64,000 nucleotides of DNA from Uruburuella testudinis (GCF_022870865.1 NZ_CP091508.1:1488001-1552000); one strand, 5' to 3'; positions 1 to 10,140 are shown, numbered from the stretch's first letter. Translations and numbers: made by a program. Notes: a model not told the origin generated them from the letters alone.

Positions 1-1642
<1,642 letters not shown>

Positions 1643-2050
1643 TTGTAAATATGGGTGGTAGATGTTTTTGTTTTTTATAGGAAAACCGTAAATTTTCTCT
1701 GGCGGCCGGCTGAGTTTTCTTCAACTAATGTTTGGTAAAATATGTAAAGCAAGATAAAATGGGAAAGAATACAGGTTTTTTGATAAGTGTTTGTTATGCC
1801 CATTCACAAAAATAAGTTAACCAGGCGGCGGGCCGAAGACAGGATACCCTAGAGTGCCCAAGCATGGGCCGGTTGACTTGGTGCTTCAGCGCCTTAGCGA
1901 AACCGGTTTTCTTCGAGCTCAGGCAAGCCAACGCCGTTAGATTGTTTTTGTGAATGGGTATGATACGGCTGCGGCATGATGCAGGCCGGCAATACGGGCA
2001 GGGCTGTTGCCAGCCTTTTCTGCGGTTATATATCAATCAATGCGGGCGGC
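1643..2050. other. Gene-free spacer between hemF and the APE-like operon
   Basis: About 400 bases without a supported gene. AT-rich sequence at 1665-1795 could hold the promoter of the APE-like operon (for example TAAAAT at 1736-1741), but no convincing -35/-10 pair is obvious. The rest is the palindromic repeat at 1796-1963. No uptake-sequence hairpin follows hemF here, so where hemF transcripts end is unclear. Confidence 0.5.
1796..1963. repeat. Palindromic intergenic repeat, family 1, long copy
   Basis: A 168-bp element whose ends are inverted repeats of each other: ATGCCCATTCACAAAAATAA on the left, and TGTTTTTGTGAATGGGTAT on the right. The inside carries GGCGGCGGGCCGAAGACAGG near the left and CAAGCCAACGCCGTTAG near the right, the same core as the perfect copy at 14642-14747. 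The centre is longer and diverged. It is non-coding and looks like a miniature inverted-repeat element inserted between hemF and the APE-like operon. Confidence 0.75.
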
Positions 2051-2800
2051 ATGGATAATCTTTATTTTTCTTTCAGTGTGGCCGCTTGGCGTGCGGTCGG
2101 CAGCCGTATGGCAGACGAGGGGCAGTGGCGCGCCTGGGCGGCCGATGCGGCTTGTGCCGATAACTTGCCCGATTACAAGCCGGCGTTGCCGTTTTTACCG
2201 GCCATGCAGCGGCGGCGCTTGGGTGTGCCGGCGCGCTTGGTGCTCGATGCGGCTTGGAATTTGGCCGGGCAGTTTCCCGATGCGCCTTTGGTTTATGTTT
2301 CGCACGACGGCGAAATCAACCGCAGCTTCGAGCTGTGGCTAAGTTTGTTGCGCGAGCATACGGTGTCGCCGACTTCGTTTGGTTTGTCGGTGCACAATGC
2401 GCTGGCCGGGCAGTGGTCGATGTTGCGCGGCGATATGAGCGAACATACCGCATTGGCGGTGTGTGGCGACGGTTTGGAACATGCTTTGGCCGAAGCCTAT
2501 GCTTTATTGCAGGAAGGTGCGCCGCGGGTGCTGGTGGTGTCGGCAGACGAGCCTTTGCAAGCCGATTATGCGGCGGATGCCGTGCGCGCGCCGTGGCCGT
2601 ATGCGCTGGCCATGGTGGTGATGCGCGGAGATGAGTACCGTTTGTCGCTGATGCCGTCTGAAACGGTTTCAGACGGCCTGATGAATCATTATTGGGGCGC
2701 ACTCGATTGGATACGGTTTATGTGTTCAGACGGCCTTGAGCATGTGCAAAATTACGGCAAGCGCCGTTGGCTGTGGCAGAAACAAGATGCGCAGGCTTAA
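2051..2800 (+). CDS. Ketosynthase-like chain-length factor (APE type, ApeC-like)
   Basis: A 249-residue protein resembling the N-terminal half of beta-ketoacyl synthases (the Ketoacyl-synt_2 type found in aryl-polyene clusters). Visible landmarks are LVYVSHDGEINRSFELWLSL, then SPTSFGLSVHNALAGQWSML and a DEP-containing strand. In true ketosynthases the catalytic cysteine falls in an A-C-[ST] context; here the equivalent region carries no such cysteine, as expected for a chain-length factor that pairs with an active ketosynthase. The start at 2051 (MDNLYFSFSV) is where the family similarity begins. It is the first gene of a tightly packed operon; its stop overlaps the next start by 14 bp. Two uptake sequences lie inside the coding region. 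Its presumed ketosynthase partner is not in this window. Confidence 0.82.
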   Translation: MDNLYFSFSVAAWRAVGSRMADEGQWRAWAADAACADNLPDYKPALPFLPAMQRRRLGVPARLVLDAAWNLAGQFPDAPLVYVSHDGEINRSFELWLSLLREHTVSPTSFGLSVHNALAGQWSMLRGDMSEHTALAVCGDGLEHALAEAYALLQEGAPRVLVVSADEPLQADYAADAVRAPWPYALAMVVMRGDEYRLSLMPSETVSDGLMNHYWGALDWIRFMCSDGLEHVQNYGKRRWLWQKQDAQA

Positions 2801-3545
2801 TTATCTGCGCCGCCTGCTGGCAACGGCGTTTGGCTTTGTGTTGTTCGGCGTGGCCGGTGTGTTGTTCAAGCCGGTGCTGCTGCCTTACACGCTCAAAAGC
2901 ACGCGCGGCGATGTGGCGCGGCAGTTGCAGGCGCGGCGGCTGGTGGGCGCAATCTGGCGCTTTTTTGTGCGCTATCTGTTGGGGGCGGGCGTGTTGAGCG
3001 TGAAGTTTAACGGCTTGGAAAAATTAGGCAGGCCGGGGCAGCTGGTGTTGGCCAACCATCCTTCGCTGCTGGATGTGGTATTGCTGCTCAGCCATGTGCC
3101 GCAGCTCAACTGCATCGTTAAAAAAGATTTGCTGCACAATCCGGCCATGAAAAGCCCGATTCTCGCCTGCGGTTTTATTCCCAACGATGAATCGCTGGAG
3201 ATGATGGACGAAGTGGATGCGGTGCTCAAGGGCGGGCAGAGCCTGCTGATTTTCCCCGAGGGCACGCGCACAGGGTGGGACGGGCAGGTGAAACTGCACC
3301 GCGGCGCTGTTTCCATCGGCTTGCGCAGCGCGGCGGTCATCACGCCGGTGGTGATTAAAATGACCCCGCCGAATTTCAAAAAAGGCCAGCCGTGGTATAA
3401 AATTCCGCCGCACAAAGTGCATTACGAAATCACTGTGGGCGATGATATCGCCCCGCAAAGCTGGCTCGCCGAAAAGCCGCTGCCGATTGCCGCGCGGCGT
3501 TTGAACGAACATCTGCAAAACTATTTTACACGGGAAACAACATGA
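2787..3545 (+). CDS. PlsC-type lysophospholipid acyltransferase (ApeD-like)
   Basis: A 252-residue membrane-associated acyltransferase of the PlsC/1-acylglycerol-3-phosphate family. It has an N-terminal hydrophobic anchor (about residues 10-35), the catalytic NHPSLLD motif (NHx4D, near residue 90) and FPEGTR (near residue 155) for substrate binding. In aryl-polyene clusters such an enzyme lies between the chain-length factor and the two ACPs and is thought to help attach the polyene to a lipid anchor. The start at 2787 overlaps the end of the upstream gene and its own end overlaps the first ACP by ATGA, so translation is probably coupled. Confidence 0.88.
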   Translation: MRRLNYLRRLLATAFGFVLFGVAGVLFKPVLLPYTLKSTRGDVARQLQARRLVGAIWRFFVRYLLGAGVLSVKFNGLEKLGRPGQLVLANHPSLLDVVLLLSHVPQLNCIVKKDLLHNPAMKSPILACGFIPNDESLEMMDEVDAVLKGGQSLLIFPEGTRTGWDGQVKLHRGAVSIGLRSAAVITPVVIKMTPPNFKKGQPWYKIPPHKVHYEITVGDDIAPQSWLAEKPLPIAARRLNEHLQNYFTRETT

Positions 3546-3799
3546 ATTTAGAAAGCCAAATCAAACAATTAATCATCGACAGCCTGGGGCTGGAAGACAT
3601 CACAGAAGCCGATATCGAAACCGATGCGCCGCTGTTCGGCGACAACGGCCTCGGCTTGGATTCGGTTGATGCGCTGGAGCTGGGGCTGGCGGTGCAAAAA
3701 ACCTTCGGTTTCCAAATGGACGGCGAAAAAGAAAACCTGCGCGACCACTTTGCCAGCGTGCAGACTCTGGCCGATTTTATCCGCAGCAAGCAGGCATAA
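3542..3799 (+). CDS. Acyl carrier protein 1 of the APE-like operon
   Basis: An 85-residue acyl carrier protein. The 4'-phosphopantetheine attachment serine is in GLGLDSVDALEL, about residue 40. The acidic, short, helical composition is typical. The start overlaps the previous stop (ATGA at 3542-3545). Aryl-polyene clusters carry two ACPs side by side (ApeE and ApeF), and this is the first of such a pair; the growing polyene chain would be carried on one or both. Confidence 0.92.
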   Translation: MNLESQIKQLIIDSLGLEDITEADIETDAPLFGDNGLGLDSVDALELGLAVQKTFGFQMDGEKENLRDHFASVQTLADFIRSKQA

Positions 3800-3809
3800 G
3801 GAGCGAGTG

Positions 3810-4064
3810 ATGACTGAGAACGAAATCCGCCAAATCCTCACCGATGCGCTGGTCAACCTGTTTGAAATCGAGCCGGAACGCATCACGCCTGAGACCAATC
3901 TTTATGAAGACTTGGAAATCGACAGCATCGATGCCATTGATTTAATCGACTACATCAAACGCCAAACCGGCCGCAAGCTGTTGGCGGAAGATTTCCGCAG
4001 CGTGCGCACCGTAGAAGACGTGGTGCAGGCGGTGTTGCGCAAAGATGCGGCGGCGGCCGAATAA
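3810..4064 (+). CDS. Acyl carrier protein 2 of the APE-like operon
   Basis: An 84-residue acyl carrier protein with the attachment serine in EDLEIDSIDAIDL (near residue 38). The start at 3810 is preceded by a clear AAGGAG at 3798-3803, ten bases after the stop of the first ACP. It differs clearly from ACP 1 in sequence, so the pair is old rather than a recent duplication. The next gene begins on the base after its stop codon. Confidence 0.92.
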   Translation: MTENEIRQILTDALVNLFEIEPERITPETNLYEDLEIDSIDAIDLIDYIKRQTGRKLLAEDFRSVRTVEDVVQAVLRKDAAAAE

Positions 4065-4604
4065 GTGCGCCTCGCCGGGCAGATATTGTTGGCGCTGTTG
4101 AGCGCGGCCTATCCCTTGTTGTGGTATTTCGGCCGCGACAACGGCGCTTTTTACTGGCTCGCCGCGCTGATGTGCGGCTTGTGGCTGCTGCGTGCGGCCA
4201 TGCAGCGCCGGCGCGGGCAGCGCATCGTGGCGCTGATATTGGCGGCTTTTTTCGCCGCCGTATTGCTGCTGCGGCTGCCGCAGAGCATGTATTGGTATCC
4301 CGTGTGGGTAAATCTGCTGATGTTGGCGTTGTTCGGCGGCAGTCTGCCGGCAAAACAAAGCCTGATTGAGCGTCTCGCCCGTTTGCAACACCCTGATTTG
4401 CCGCCCGAAGGCGTGCGCTACACCCGCCGTGTGACGCAGATTTGGTGCGTGTTTTTTATTTTAAACGGCGCGATTGCTGCGTTGTTGGCGTGGCGGCAAC
4501 TGCATGATTGGTGGATGATTTACACCGGTATAATTGCTTATGTATTGATGGGGTTGCTGATGGGCGGCGAGTGGGTTTATCGGAAAGTGGTGTTGAAACT
4601 TTAA
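4065..4604 (+). CDS. Polytopic inner-membrane protein of APE clusters (COG4648-like)
   Basis: A 179-residue very hydrophobic protein with about five membrane segments (ILLALLSAAYPLLWYFG at the start, then FYWLAALMCGLWLL, ALILAAFFAAVLLL, VNLLMLALFGG, and two near the end). It starts with GTG directly abutting the stop of ACP 2, which supports co-translation. A protein of this length and profile sits in the same place, after the two ACPs and before the ligase, in described aryl-polyene clusters; its exact role is not established. Confidence 0.78.
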   Translation: MRLAGQILLALLSAAYPLLWYFGRDNGAFYWLAALMCGLWLLRAAMQRRRGQRIVALILAAFFAAVLLLRLPQSMYWYPVWVNLLMLALFGGSLPAKQSLIERLARLQHPDLPPEGVRYTRRVTQIWCVFFILNGAIAALLAWRQLHDWWMIYTGIIAYVLMGLLMGGEWVYRKVVLKL

Positions 4605-4611
4605 TGCGGCT

Positions 4612-4698
4612 CTACAAGGCAGCAGCTTGGATAATTCGTTTTAGGATCCTGTCTGCGGCTTGCTGCCTTGTATTACTTCTTTCTTCCATTCTGCTATA
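4612..4698. repeat. Correia-like repeat fragment inside the APE-like operon
   Basis: An imperfect copy of the element at 20276-20360 and 24655-24730. It shares the right half CTGCGGCTTGCTGCCTTGTA then TTACTTCTTTCTTCCATTC and ends CTGCTATA, while the left end is worn. It lies in the only sizeable gap (140 bp) of the first part of the operon, between the membrane protein and the ligase gene. Confidence 0.65.
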
Positions 4699-4744
4699 GA
4701 GCCACTCATCTGATTGATAACTGAAAGTCAAAATAGTAACTTCC

Positions 4745-6487
4745 ATGTCCAAACTCACTGAAATCCTCTCTCCCGACCTGAATCCAAACGACTTAATCGC
4801 CGTCAATCCTGATTGGAAACGCGCCGATTTCAACCGTGCCGCCGATTACCTGTCTGGCCGTCTGAAAGCAGCAGGCGTGCGCACGGCGGCGCTGTGGTTT
4901 GATGATGCGGCATGGTTTGCTTGTGCAGTGTTGGCGGCGTGGCATGCCGGGGTGCGGGTGGTGTTGCCGTCGAATTTGGCGGCGGAAAATATTGCCTGGG
5001 CAAATGGCGCAGCGGATGTGTGGCTGGCAGATGCGGCATCTCAAACATTGGCGGGCGTTTCAGACGGCCTTAGCGTATGGGCGATAGATGAATTAATAAA
5101 AACCATGCCGTCTGAATACCAAACTGATGCGCAAAATTGGCGTTTGCATGAAAACGCCGAGGCATGGTTGAAAACATCCGGCTCCGGCGGCGCAGCGCAA
5201 GTGGTGGTGAAAACCTTGGCGCAGATGCAGGCAGAAGCGGCGGCGCTGGCGGATTTTCTGCCGTTTGCCGATTGCGGTGAGGTCGGGCGCACGGTAGCGG
5301 TGGGCAGCGTCAGCCCGCAGCATCTATACGGCTTTACCTTCCGCTTTGCCGTGTCGCTGGTGGCGGGGTGGCCGATGGCGCGCGAGCAATATGTTTACCC
5401 CGAAACGCTGCTGGCGGCCACGGCGGCGCATAAAAATGTGGTGTGGATGACCAGCCCGGCGCTGCTCAACCGCATGGGCGAAGCGCGCAACTGGGCGGCG
5501 GTGCGGCCGCTGTTGCGCGGTATTTTGTCGGCGGGCGGTGCATTGCCCGAAGCCACAGCGGCATTGTTGGCGCATCATGCGGTGATGCCGTCTGAAATTT
5601 ACGGCAGCACCGAAACCGGCGTGATTGCGCAGCGCAGCGGCAGCGGTTTGTGGCGGCCGTTTGCCGCGGTGGAAATCGGCCAGAATGCAGAGGGGGCATT
5701 GTGGGCACAGTCGCCGTGGAGCGGCGGCCGTCAGCAAACTGCCGATATGATTGAAACGCAAAACGGCGGTTTTATCCTGCTCGGGCGCAGCGACCGTATC
5801 ATCAAATTTGAAGACAAACGTGTATCGTTGGTGCAAATCGAGCATGATTTGCTGGCACATCGGTGGGTGGCCGATGCCTGTTGCGGCCTGCATCCGCAAT
5901 ACAAACGCCTGGCTGCCTGGCTGGCATTAAACGCAGCGGGCATCAATGCCTTGCGCGAACAAGGCCGCGCTGCCGTTGTGGCAGCATTGAAAAAACATTT
6001 GGCGCAAACGCAAGACCCCATCGCCGTGCCGCGCTATTGGCGTTTTGCCGCAGAGTTGCCGCGCAATGCCCAAGCCAAAATCGCTGCCGCTGATTTTCAG
6101 ACGGCCTTTACCCAAACCCAAACCGCGCCTGAATGGCCGTTTGAAATGGTGCAAACTGCCGCCAACGAATGGCAGATATACAGCCGCGTGCCGCTGGATT
6201 TGGTGTATTTCGGCGGCCATTTTGCCACGTTTCCGCTGGTGCCCGGCGTGGTCGAGCTGCAATGGGTGCGAGATTTGGCGGCGCGTTTCGTGTGGGGGCG
6301 GCAAAGCATTGTGCGGGTGGAAAATCTCAAATATCAGCAGTTTTTGCGTCCGCACGATGAAATCCGCGTGCAGTTGAACTACGATGCCGATAAAAACAAA
6401 CTCACGTTTAAGCTGGAAAACGGGGCAGCAGTGTGCGCATCGGGGCGGTTGGTGTTTGGCAGGTTTGAGCGGCAAGAGGCCGTCTGA
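4745..6487 (+). CDS. Acyl/aryl-CoA ligase fused to a hot-dog dehydratase (ApeH-ApeI fusion)
   Basis: A 580-residue two-domain protein. Residues ~1-450 are an AMP-dependent ligase: SGSGGA near residue 145 at the nucleotide-binding position, IYGSTETGVIAQRSGSG near 285, and GRSDRIIKFEDKRVSLVQIE near 350. The C-terminal ~120 residues (from FEMVQTAANEWQIYSRVPLD) resemble a FabA/FabZ-type 3-hydroxyacyl-ACP dehydratase, with YFGGHFATFPLVPGVVELQW containing the family's H-x-F-P-x-x-P-x-x-P-G-V-like pattern. In the pathway the ligase would load the aryl starter (4-hydroxybenzoate or similar) and the dehydratase would create the conjugated double bonds. In the E. coli-type cluster these are two genes (apeH, apeI); here they are one. 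Confidence 0.86.
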   Translation: MSKLTEILSPDLNPNDLIAVNPDWKRADFNRAADYLSGRLKAAGVRTAALWFDDAAWFACAVLAAWHAGVRVVLPSNLAAENIAWANGAADVWLADAASQTLAGVSDGLSVWAIDELIKTMPSEYQTDAQNWRLHENAEAWLKTSGSGGAAQVVVKTLAQMQAEAAALADFLPFADCGEVGRTVAVGSVSPQHLYGFTFRFAVSLVAGWPMAREQYVYPETLLAATAAHKNVVWMTSPALLNRMGEARNWAAVRPLLRGILSAGGALPEATAALLAHHAVMPSEIYGSTETGVIAQRSGSGLWRPFAAVEIGQNAEGALWAQSPWSGGRQQTADMIETQNGGFILLGRSDRIIKFEDKRVSLVQIEHDLLAHRWVADACCGLHPQYKRLAAWLALNAAGINALREQGRAAVVAALKKHLAQTQDPIAVPRYWRFAAELPRNAQAKIAAADFQTAFTQTQTAPEWPFEMVQTAANEWQIYSRVPLDLVYFGGHFATFPLVPGVVELQWVRDLAARFVWGRQSIVRVENLKYQQFLRPHDEIRVQLNYDADKNKLTFKLENGAAVCASGRLVFGRFERQEAV

Positions 6488-6497
6488 AATATCGGGT

Positions 6498-7232
6498 ATG
6501 GACAACAAAATGAAAACATTAGCGCTGATTCCCCACTACCGCCACACCGCCACGGTCGGCAAAGTGGCCGCCGCCATGCGCGGTTTCGGTTTGGATGTAT
6601 TGATTGTGGATGACGGCTCGGGCGCAGACTGCAAGCCGGTATTAGATAATTTGGCCGGTTCAGACGGCATCAATGTGCTTTACCGCACGGCTAACGGCGG
6701 TAAGGGCGCCGCGGTAAAAAGCGGTTTGAAATATGCCGAACAACACGGCTACACGCATGTTTTGCAGGTGGATGCCGATGCCCAACACCATTTGCCCGAT
6801 GCGCAAAAGCTGATGCAGGCCGCCGCCGCCGAACCGCAGGCGCTGATATGCGGCTGGCCGCAATATGGCAGCGATGCCCCGAAATCACGCCTGTATGGCC
6901 GCAAAATCACCGATTTTTGGAACATGGTCAACACCGGTTCCACCGACATCAAAGACGGCATGTGCGGTTTCAGGCTCTATCCCGCAGCATCGGCGCTGGC
7001 GGTGGTGCGCGAAGAAAACGTGGGCGGGCGCATGGATTTCGACACCGAAATCCTCATCCGCCTGTATTGGCGCGGCGTGGCCGTGCGCTGGATTAAAACA
7101 CCGGTGCGCTATACTTCAGACGGTATTTCGCATTTTGATGCATGGGGCGATAATGTGCGCATCAGCAAAATGCACGCGCGGCTGTTTTTCGAAATGCTGG
7201 CGCGGCGGCTGAGCGGGCGTTGGCGGCGGTAA
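6498..7232 (+). CDS. Family 2 glycosyltransferase (APE-type)
   Basis: A 244-residue GT-A fold glycosyltransferase of the dolichyl-phosphate-mannose-synthase-like kind. It has LIVDDGSGADC near residue 34 and the metal-binding VDADAQH near residue 90, with a basic tail but no obvious membrane helices. The start at 6498 lies 10 bp after the ligase-dehydratase stop. In E. coli-type APE clusters a glycosyltransferase domain is joined to an acyltransferase (ApeJ); here the two are separate neighbouring genes. It probably glycosylates the polyene anchor; the sugar cannot be inferred. Confidence 0.85.
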   Translation: MDNKMKTLALIPHYRHTATVGKVAAAMRGFGLDVLIVDDGSGADCKPVLDNLAGSDGINVLYRTANGGKGAAVKSGLKYAEQHGYTHVLQVDADAQHHLPDAQKLMQAAAAEPQALICGWPQYGSDAPKSRLYGRKITDFWNMVNTGSTDIKDGMCGFRLYPAASALAVVREENVGGRMDFDTEILIRLYWRGVAVRWIKTPVRYTSDGISHFDAWGDNVRISKMHARLFFEMLARRLSGRWRR

Positions 7233-7478
7233 GGCCGTCTGAAAAATGTTTGCCGATATGAGCCGAATCATGAAAAAAGACAACGGATAAATATTCAAAC
7301 CATCTTGTGCGGCTTGGCTGCTTGCCGCTGAGCGCCGCTGCCTGAATCATGCCGAAGCCTTGCAGCAGCTCGCGCCGTGTGGCGGGCAGTGAATCATCGG
7401 ATGAAGATCATCCGTATTTTAGGGAAAACATGCTGATTATATATTTTAAGCATCTCGTTGATGAGGCCGTCTGAACGC

Positions 7479-8411
7479 ATGAATGCAAAAGCCAACCACT
7501 GGGCGGTACAGCAAGAGCGCGGCAACCGCCTGTTTCTCGGCCTCACCACGCTGATGGTGCGCCATTTGCCGCCGTGGCTGATGAACCCGTGCATCTGGTT
7601 TGTGGTGCTGTATTTCTATATAACCGCGCCCAAGCCGCGCCGCCATATTGCCCGTTATCAAGAGCGGCTGCGTGCGGCCTTTCCCGATGCGCCGCTGCCG
7701 CGCCGCCTGCCGGTGTTGCAGCAGTTTACCGCATTCGGGCAGGCGGTGTGCGACCGCTTTGCCGTGTGGCAGCACAAAATCAGCTATCAAGATTTGCAAC
7801 TGCACGACCCAGATGATGTGTATGCCGATATGGACAACCCCGGCGGGCGCGGGCAGATTTTTGTGTGTTCGCACTTGGGCAATGTTGAAATCTGCCGTGC
7901 GTTGGTATCGCACCATCAGGGGTTTAGGCTGAATGTGTTGGTACACAGCCGCCATGCCGAAGCGTTTAATGAAGCACTGATAAAAGCCGGTGCCGACCGC
8001 ATCCAATTGATTCAGGTGGCCGATTTGGATGCCGCGCTGATGATGGATTTAAACGCGCGTATCGAAGCGGGCGAATGGCTGGCCGTTGCTGCCGACCGCG
8101 TGCCGGTGCGCGGCGAGAAAACCGTGGCGGTAGAATTTTTGGGAGCACAGACCCGGCTGCCGCAAGGGGCGTGGCTGCTGGCGGGATTATTGAAAACGCG
8201 GGTGAACACGCTGTTTTGCATCAAAAAAAACGGGCGTTACCATTTGAAGCTGAATCGTTTTCTCAACAGCACCGATTGGCCGCGCGGCAAGCGCACCGCT
8301 GCCGTGGCCGCCGCCGCGCAAGCATTTGCCGACCGCCTGGCCGAAGAGTGTGCCGCCGCGCCTTTGCAATGGTTTAATTTTTACGATTTTTGGAATGACC
8401 ACAATGGCTAA
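7479..8411 (+). CDS. LpxL/HtrB-type lipid acyltransferase (APE-type)
   Basis: A 310-residue acyltransferase of the lauroyl/myristoyl (LpxL/LpxM) superfamily. A hydrophobic N-terminal region (WLMNPCIWFVVLYFYITAP) anchors it, followed by VCSHLGNVEICRAL with the catalytic H-x4-[DE]-like motif near residue 137, and AADRVPVR near 205. The start at 7479 avoids translating the uptake sequence just upstream (7463-7474). A 246-bp gap separates it from the glycosyltransferase, so it may have its own promoter, but I see no strong one. The likely role is acylation of the lipid anchor that holds the aryl polyene in the outer membrane. Confidence 0.85.
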   Translation: MNAKANHWAVQQERGNRLFLGLTTLMVRHLPPWLMNPCIWFVVLYFYITAPKPRRHIARYQERLRAAFPDAPLPRRLPVLQQFTAFGQAVCDRFAVWQHKISYQDLQLHDPDDVYADMDNPGGRGQIFVCSHLGNVEICRALVSHHQGFRLNVLVHSRHAEAFNEALIKAGADRIQLIQVADLDAALMMDLNARIEAGEWLAVAADRVPVRGEKTVAVEFLGAQTRLPQGAWLLAGLLKTRVNTLFCIKKNGRYHLKLNRFLNSTDWPRGKRTAAVAAAAQAFADRLAEECAAAPLQWFNFYDFWNDHNG

Positions 8412-8862
8412 ACACGTTTATTGCCGCCACCGCACCGAAATCGAAGTGCCGTTTTTTGATGTCGATGCCATGCACATCGTTTGGCACGGCCATTATGTGA
8501 AATATCTTGAAATCGCCCGCTGCGCTTTTTTGGCAGAAATCGGCTACGACTACAATGAGATGGGGCGGCAAGGCTACAGTTGGCCGGTGGTGCAGCTCAA
8601 TTTGAAATATGTAAAACCCGCCCGCTTCGGCCAGAAAATCTATGTGGATTTGGCGGTGGTGGAAATCGACAGCTGCCTGCGCATCGACTACACCATCAGT
8701 GATGCCGTAAGCGGCCAAAAGCTGACCAAAGCCTCAACCACACAGGTGGCGGTGGCGCTGGAAAACGGCGAGATGCAGTTTCAAACCCCGGCAAGCTGGC
8801 TGGCGGCGGTAAAGCACTACACAGGTTTTCAGGCGCTTGATGCTGCTTTATCCCCATTCTGA
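8395..8862 (+). CDS. Hot-dog acyl-CoA thioesterase, YbgC/4-hydroxybenzoyl-CoA type (ApeK-like)
   Basis: A 155-residue hot-dog fold thioesterase. The family motif with its catalytic aspartate is visible as FFDVDAMHIVWHGHYVKYLE about residue 20. It overlaps the end of the acyltransferase gene by 17 bp (another ATG at 8404 is possible). In aryl-polyene clusters a thioesterase of this kind (ApeK) follows the ligase/acyltransferase block and removes stalled or finished chains from the carrier. It is the last gene of the block here; the genes that normally follow it are missing and the strand switches to the sulfur genes. Confidence 0.87.
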   Translation: MTTMAKHVYCRHRTEIEVPFFDVDAMHIVWHGHYVKYLEIARCAFLAEIGYDYNEMGRQGYSWPVVQLNLKYVKPARFGQKIYVDLAVVEIDSCLRIDYTISDAVSGQKLTKASTTQVAVALENGEMQFQTPASWLAAVKHYTGFQALDAALSPF

Positions 8863-9030
8863 CCCTTCCCCGTCGGCAAGAGAAGGGAATAGAATTCAGA
8901 CGGCCTTTGTCTCATCTTAAATCAATGCAGGCGGCTGATGCCTATAATGGAATGAGGAAAGCAGTATCGCTCACGGATTATCTTATCCCGAATGCACATT
9001 CGCTTACTGTTGTGAGCAGCTGCTCAAGGT

Positions 9031-10098
9031 TTATTTTTTCGGGCTCAGCTGATCAACCAGGCCGCCGTCGGCAAAGTATTTTTTCATAATATCGCTCCAG
9101 GGGCCGAAGGTGTCGGTGGGGCGGAAGGTGGCGATTTGCGGAAAATCATTGCTGTGTTTGGCCAAAACTTCGGGGTTGCGCGGGCGCAGATAGAGTTTGG
9201 CGGCCAGCTCTTGCGCCGGTTCGCTCCACAGATATTGCAGGTATTCGGTGGCAGCTTCGCGGGTGCCTTTTTTATCGGTCACGCTGTCGACCACAGCTAC
9301 GGGGCTTTCGGAAAGAATGGTGTAGCTCGGATACACGATTTCAAACTGGTCGGGGGCGAGCACGCGGCTGACGTGGTTGGCTTCGTTTTCAAAGGTAATC
9401 AGCACATCGCCGATGTTGCGTTGGGTAAAGGTGGTGGTGGCTGCGCGGCCGCCGTTTTCAAACACCGGCACATTGGCCAGCAGCTTGCGGGCAAATTCGT
9501 TGGCTTGGTTTTCATCGCCGTTGTGGGCATTGAGCGCGTAGCCGTAAGCGCCCAAAAAGGCATAGCGGCCGTTGCCGGTGGTTTTCGGGTTGGCAATCAC
9601 GATTTTCAAATTGTCTTTGGTTAAATCGGCCCAGTCGCGCACTTGCTGCGGGTTGCCTTTGCGCACCAGAAAGACGGTGGTGCTGGTAAACGGCACGGCG
9701 TTATCGGGCAGGCGTGTGCTCCAGTTGTCGGCCACCAGGCCTTTTTGTTCTAATAATTCGATGTCGGAAAGCTGGTTCATGGTGACCACATCGGCCTGCA
9801 AACCATTGGCTACGGCCAGCGCCTGCTTGCTCGAACCGCCGTGCGACTGTTGGATTTCGATGCTGCTGCCGGGGTGTTTGGCGGCGTATTCTTTGGCAAA
9901 TAGCGGATTGTAGTCTTTATAAAAATCGCGCGCCACATCGTAAGACACGTTGAGCAGTTTGACGGTGCCGGCGGCTGCGGTGGTGCTGTCGGAAGCGGAT
10001 TGGGCGGTGGCGGCGGATTTGTCGGCCGGCGAGCAGGCGGCGAGTGCCAGCACGGTGCCGAACAAGGCGGCAAATGAAAGCGGACGGGGAGCAGGCAT
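9031..10098 (-). CDS. sbp: Periplasmic sulfate/thiosulfate-binding lipoprotein
   Basis: A 355-residue substrate-binding protein of the sulfate ABC importer. The N-terminal signal peptide ends in the lipobox LAAC (cysteine near residue 22), so it should be a lipoprotein. Landmarks are LLNVSYDVARDFYKDYNPLF, SHGGSSKQALAV, DVVTMNQLSDIE and NPKTTGNGRYAFLGAYGYAL, all characteristic of Sbp/CysP. The permease and ATPase genes are not adjacent, so it is an orphan binding-protein gene here. It is preceded by the same promoter-like element as cysI, cysJ and cysN (10141-10207), which supports sulfur-responsive control. Confidence 0.93.
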   Translation of the reverse strand: MPAPRPLSFAALFGTVLALAACSPADKSAATAQSASDSTTAAAGTVKLLNVSYDVARDFYKDYNPLFAKEYAAKHPGSSIEIQQSHGGSSKQALAVANGLQADVVTMNQLSDIELLEQKGLVADNWSTRLPDNAVPFTSTTVFLVRKGNPQQVRDWADLTKDNLKIVIANPKTTGNGRYAFLGAYGYALNAHNGDENQANEFARKLLANVPVFENGGRAATTTFTQRNIGDVLITFENEANHVSRVLAPDQFEIVYPSYTILSESPVAVVDSVTDKKGTREAATEYLQYLWSEPAQELAAKLYLRPRNPEVLAKHSNDFPQIATFRPTDTFGPWSDIMKKYFADGGLVDQLSPKK

Positions 10099-10140
10099 GA
10101 TGCGTTCCTTGTGGATAAGGTAATGAAGTTTAATGGTTAT

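Noticed and set aside
7233-7478. A small gene in the gap before the LpxL-like acyltransferase
   Set aside because: The frames on the minus strand there (around 7116-7350) overlap the glycosyltransferase gene and uptake sequences, with no ribosome binding site or recognisable protein.
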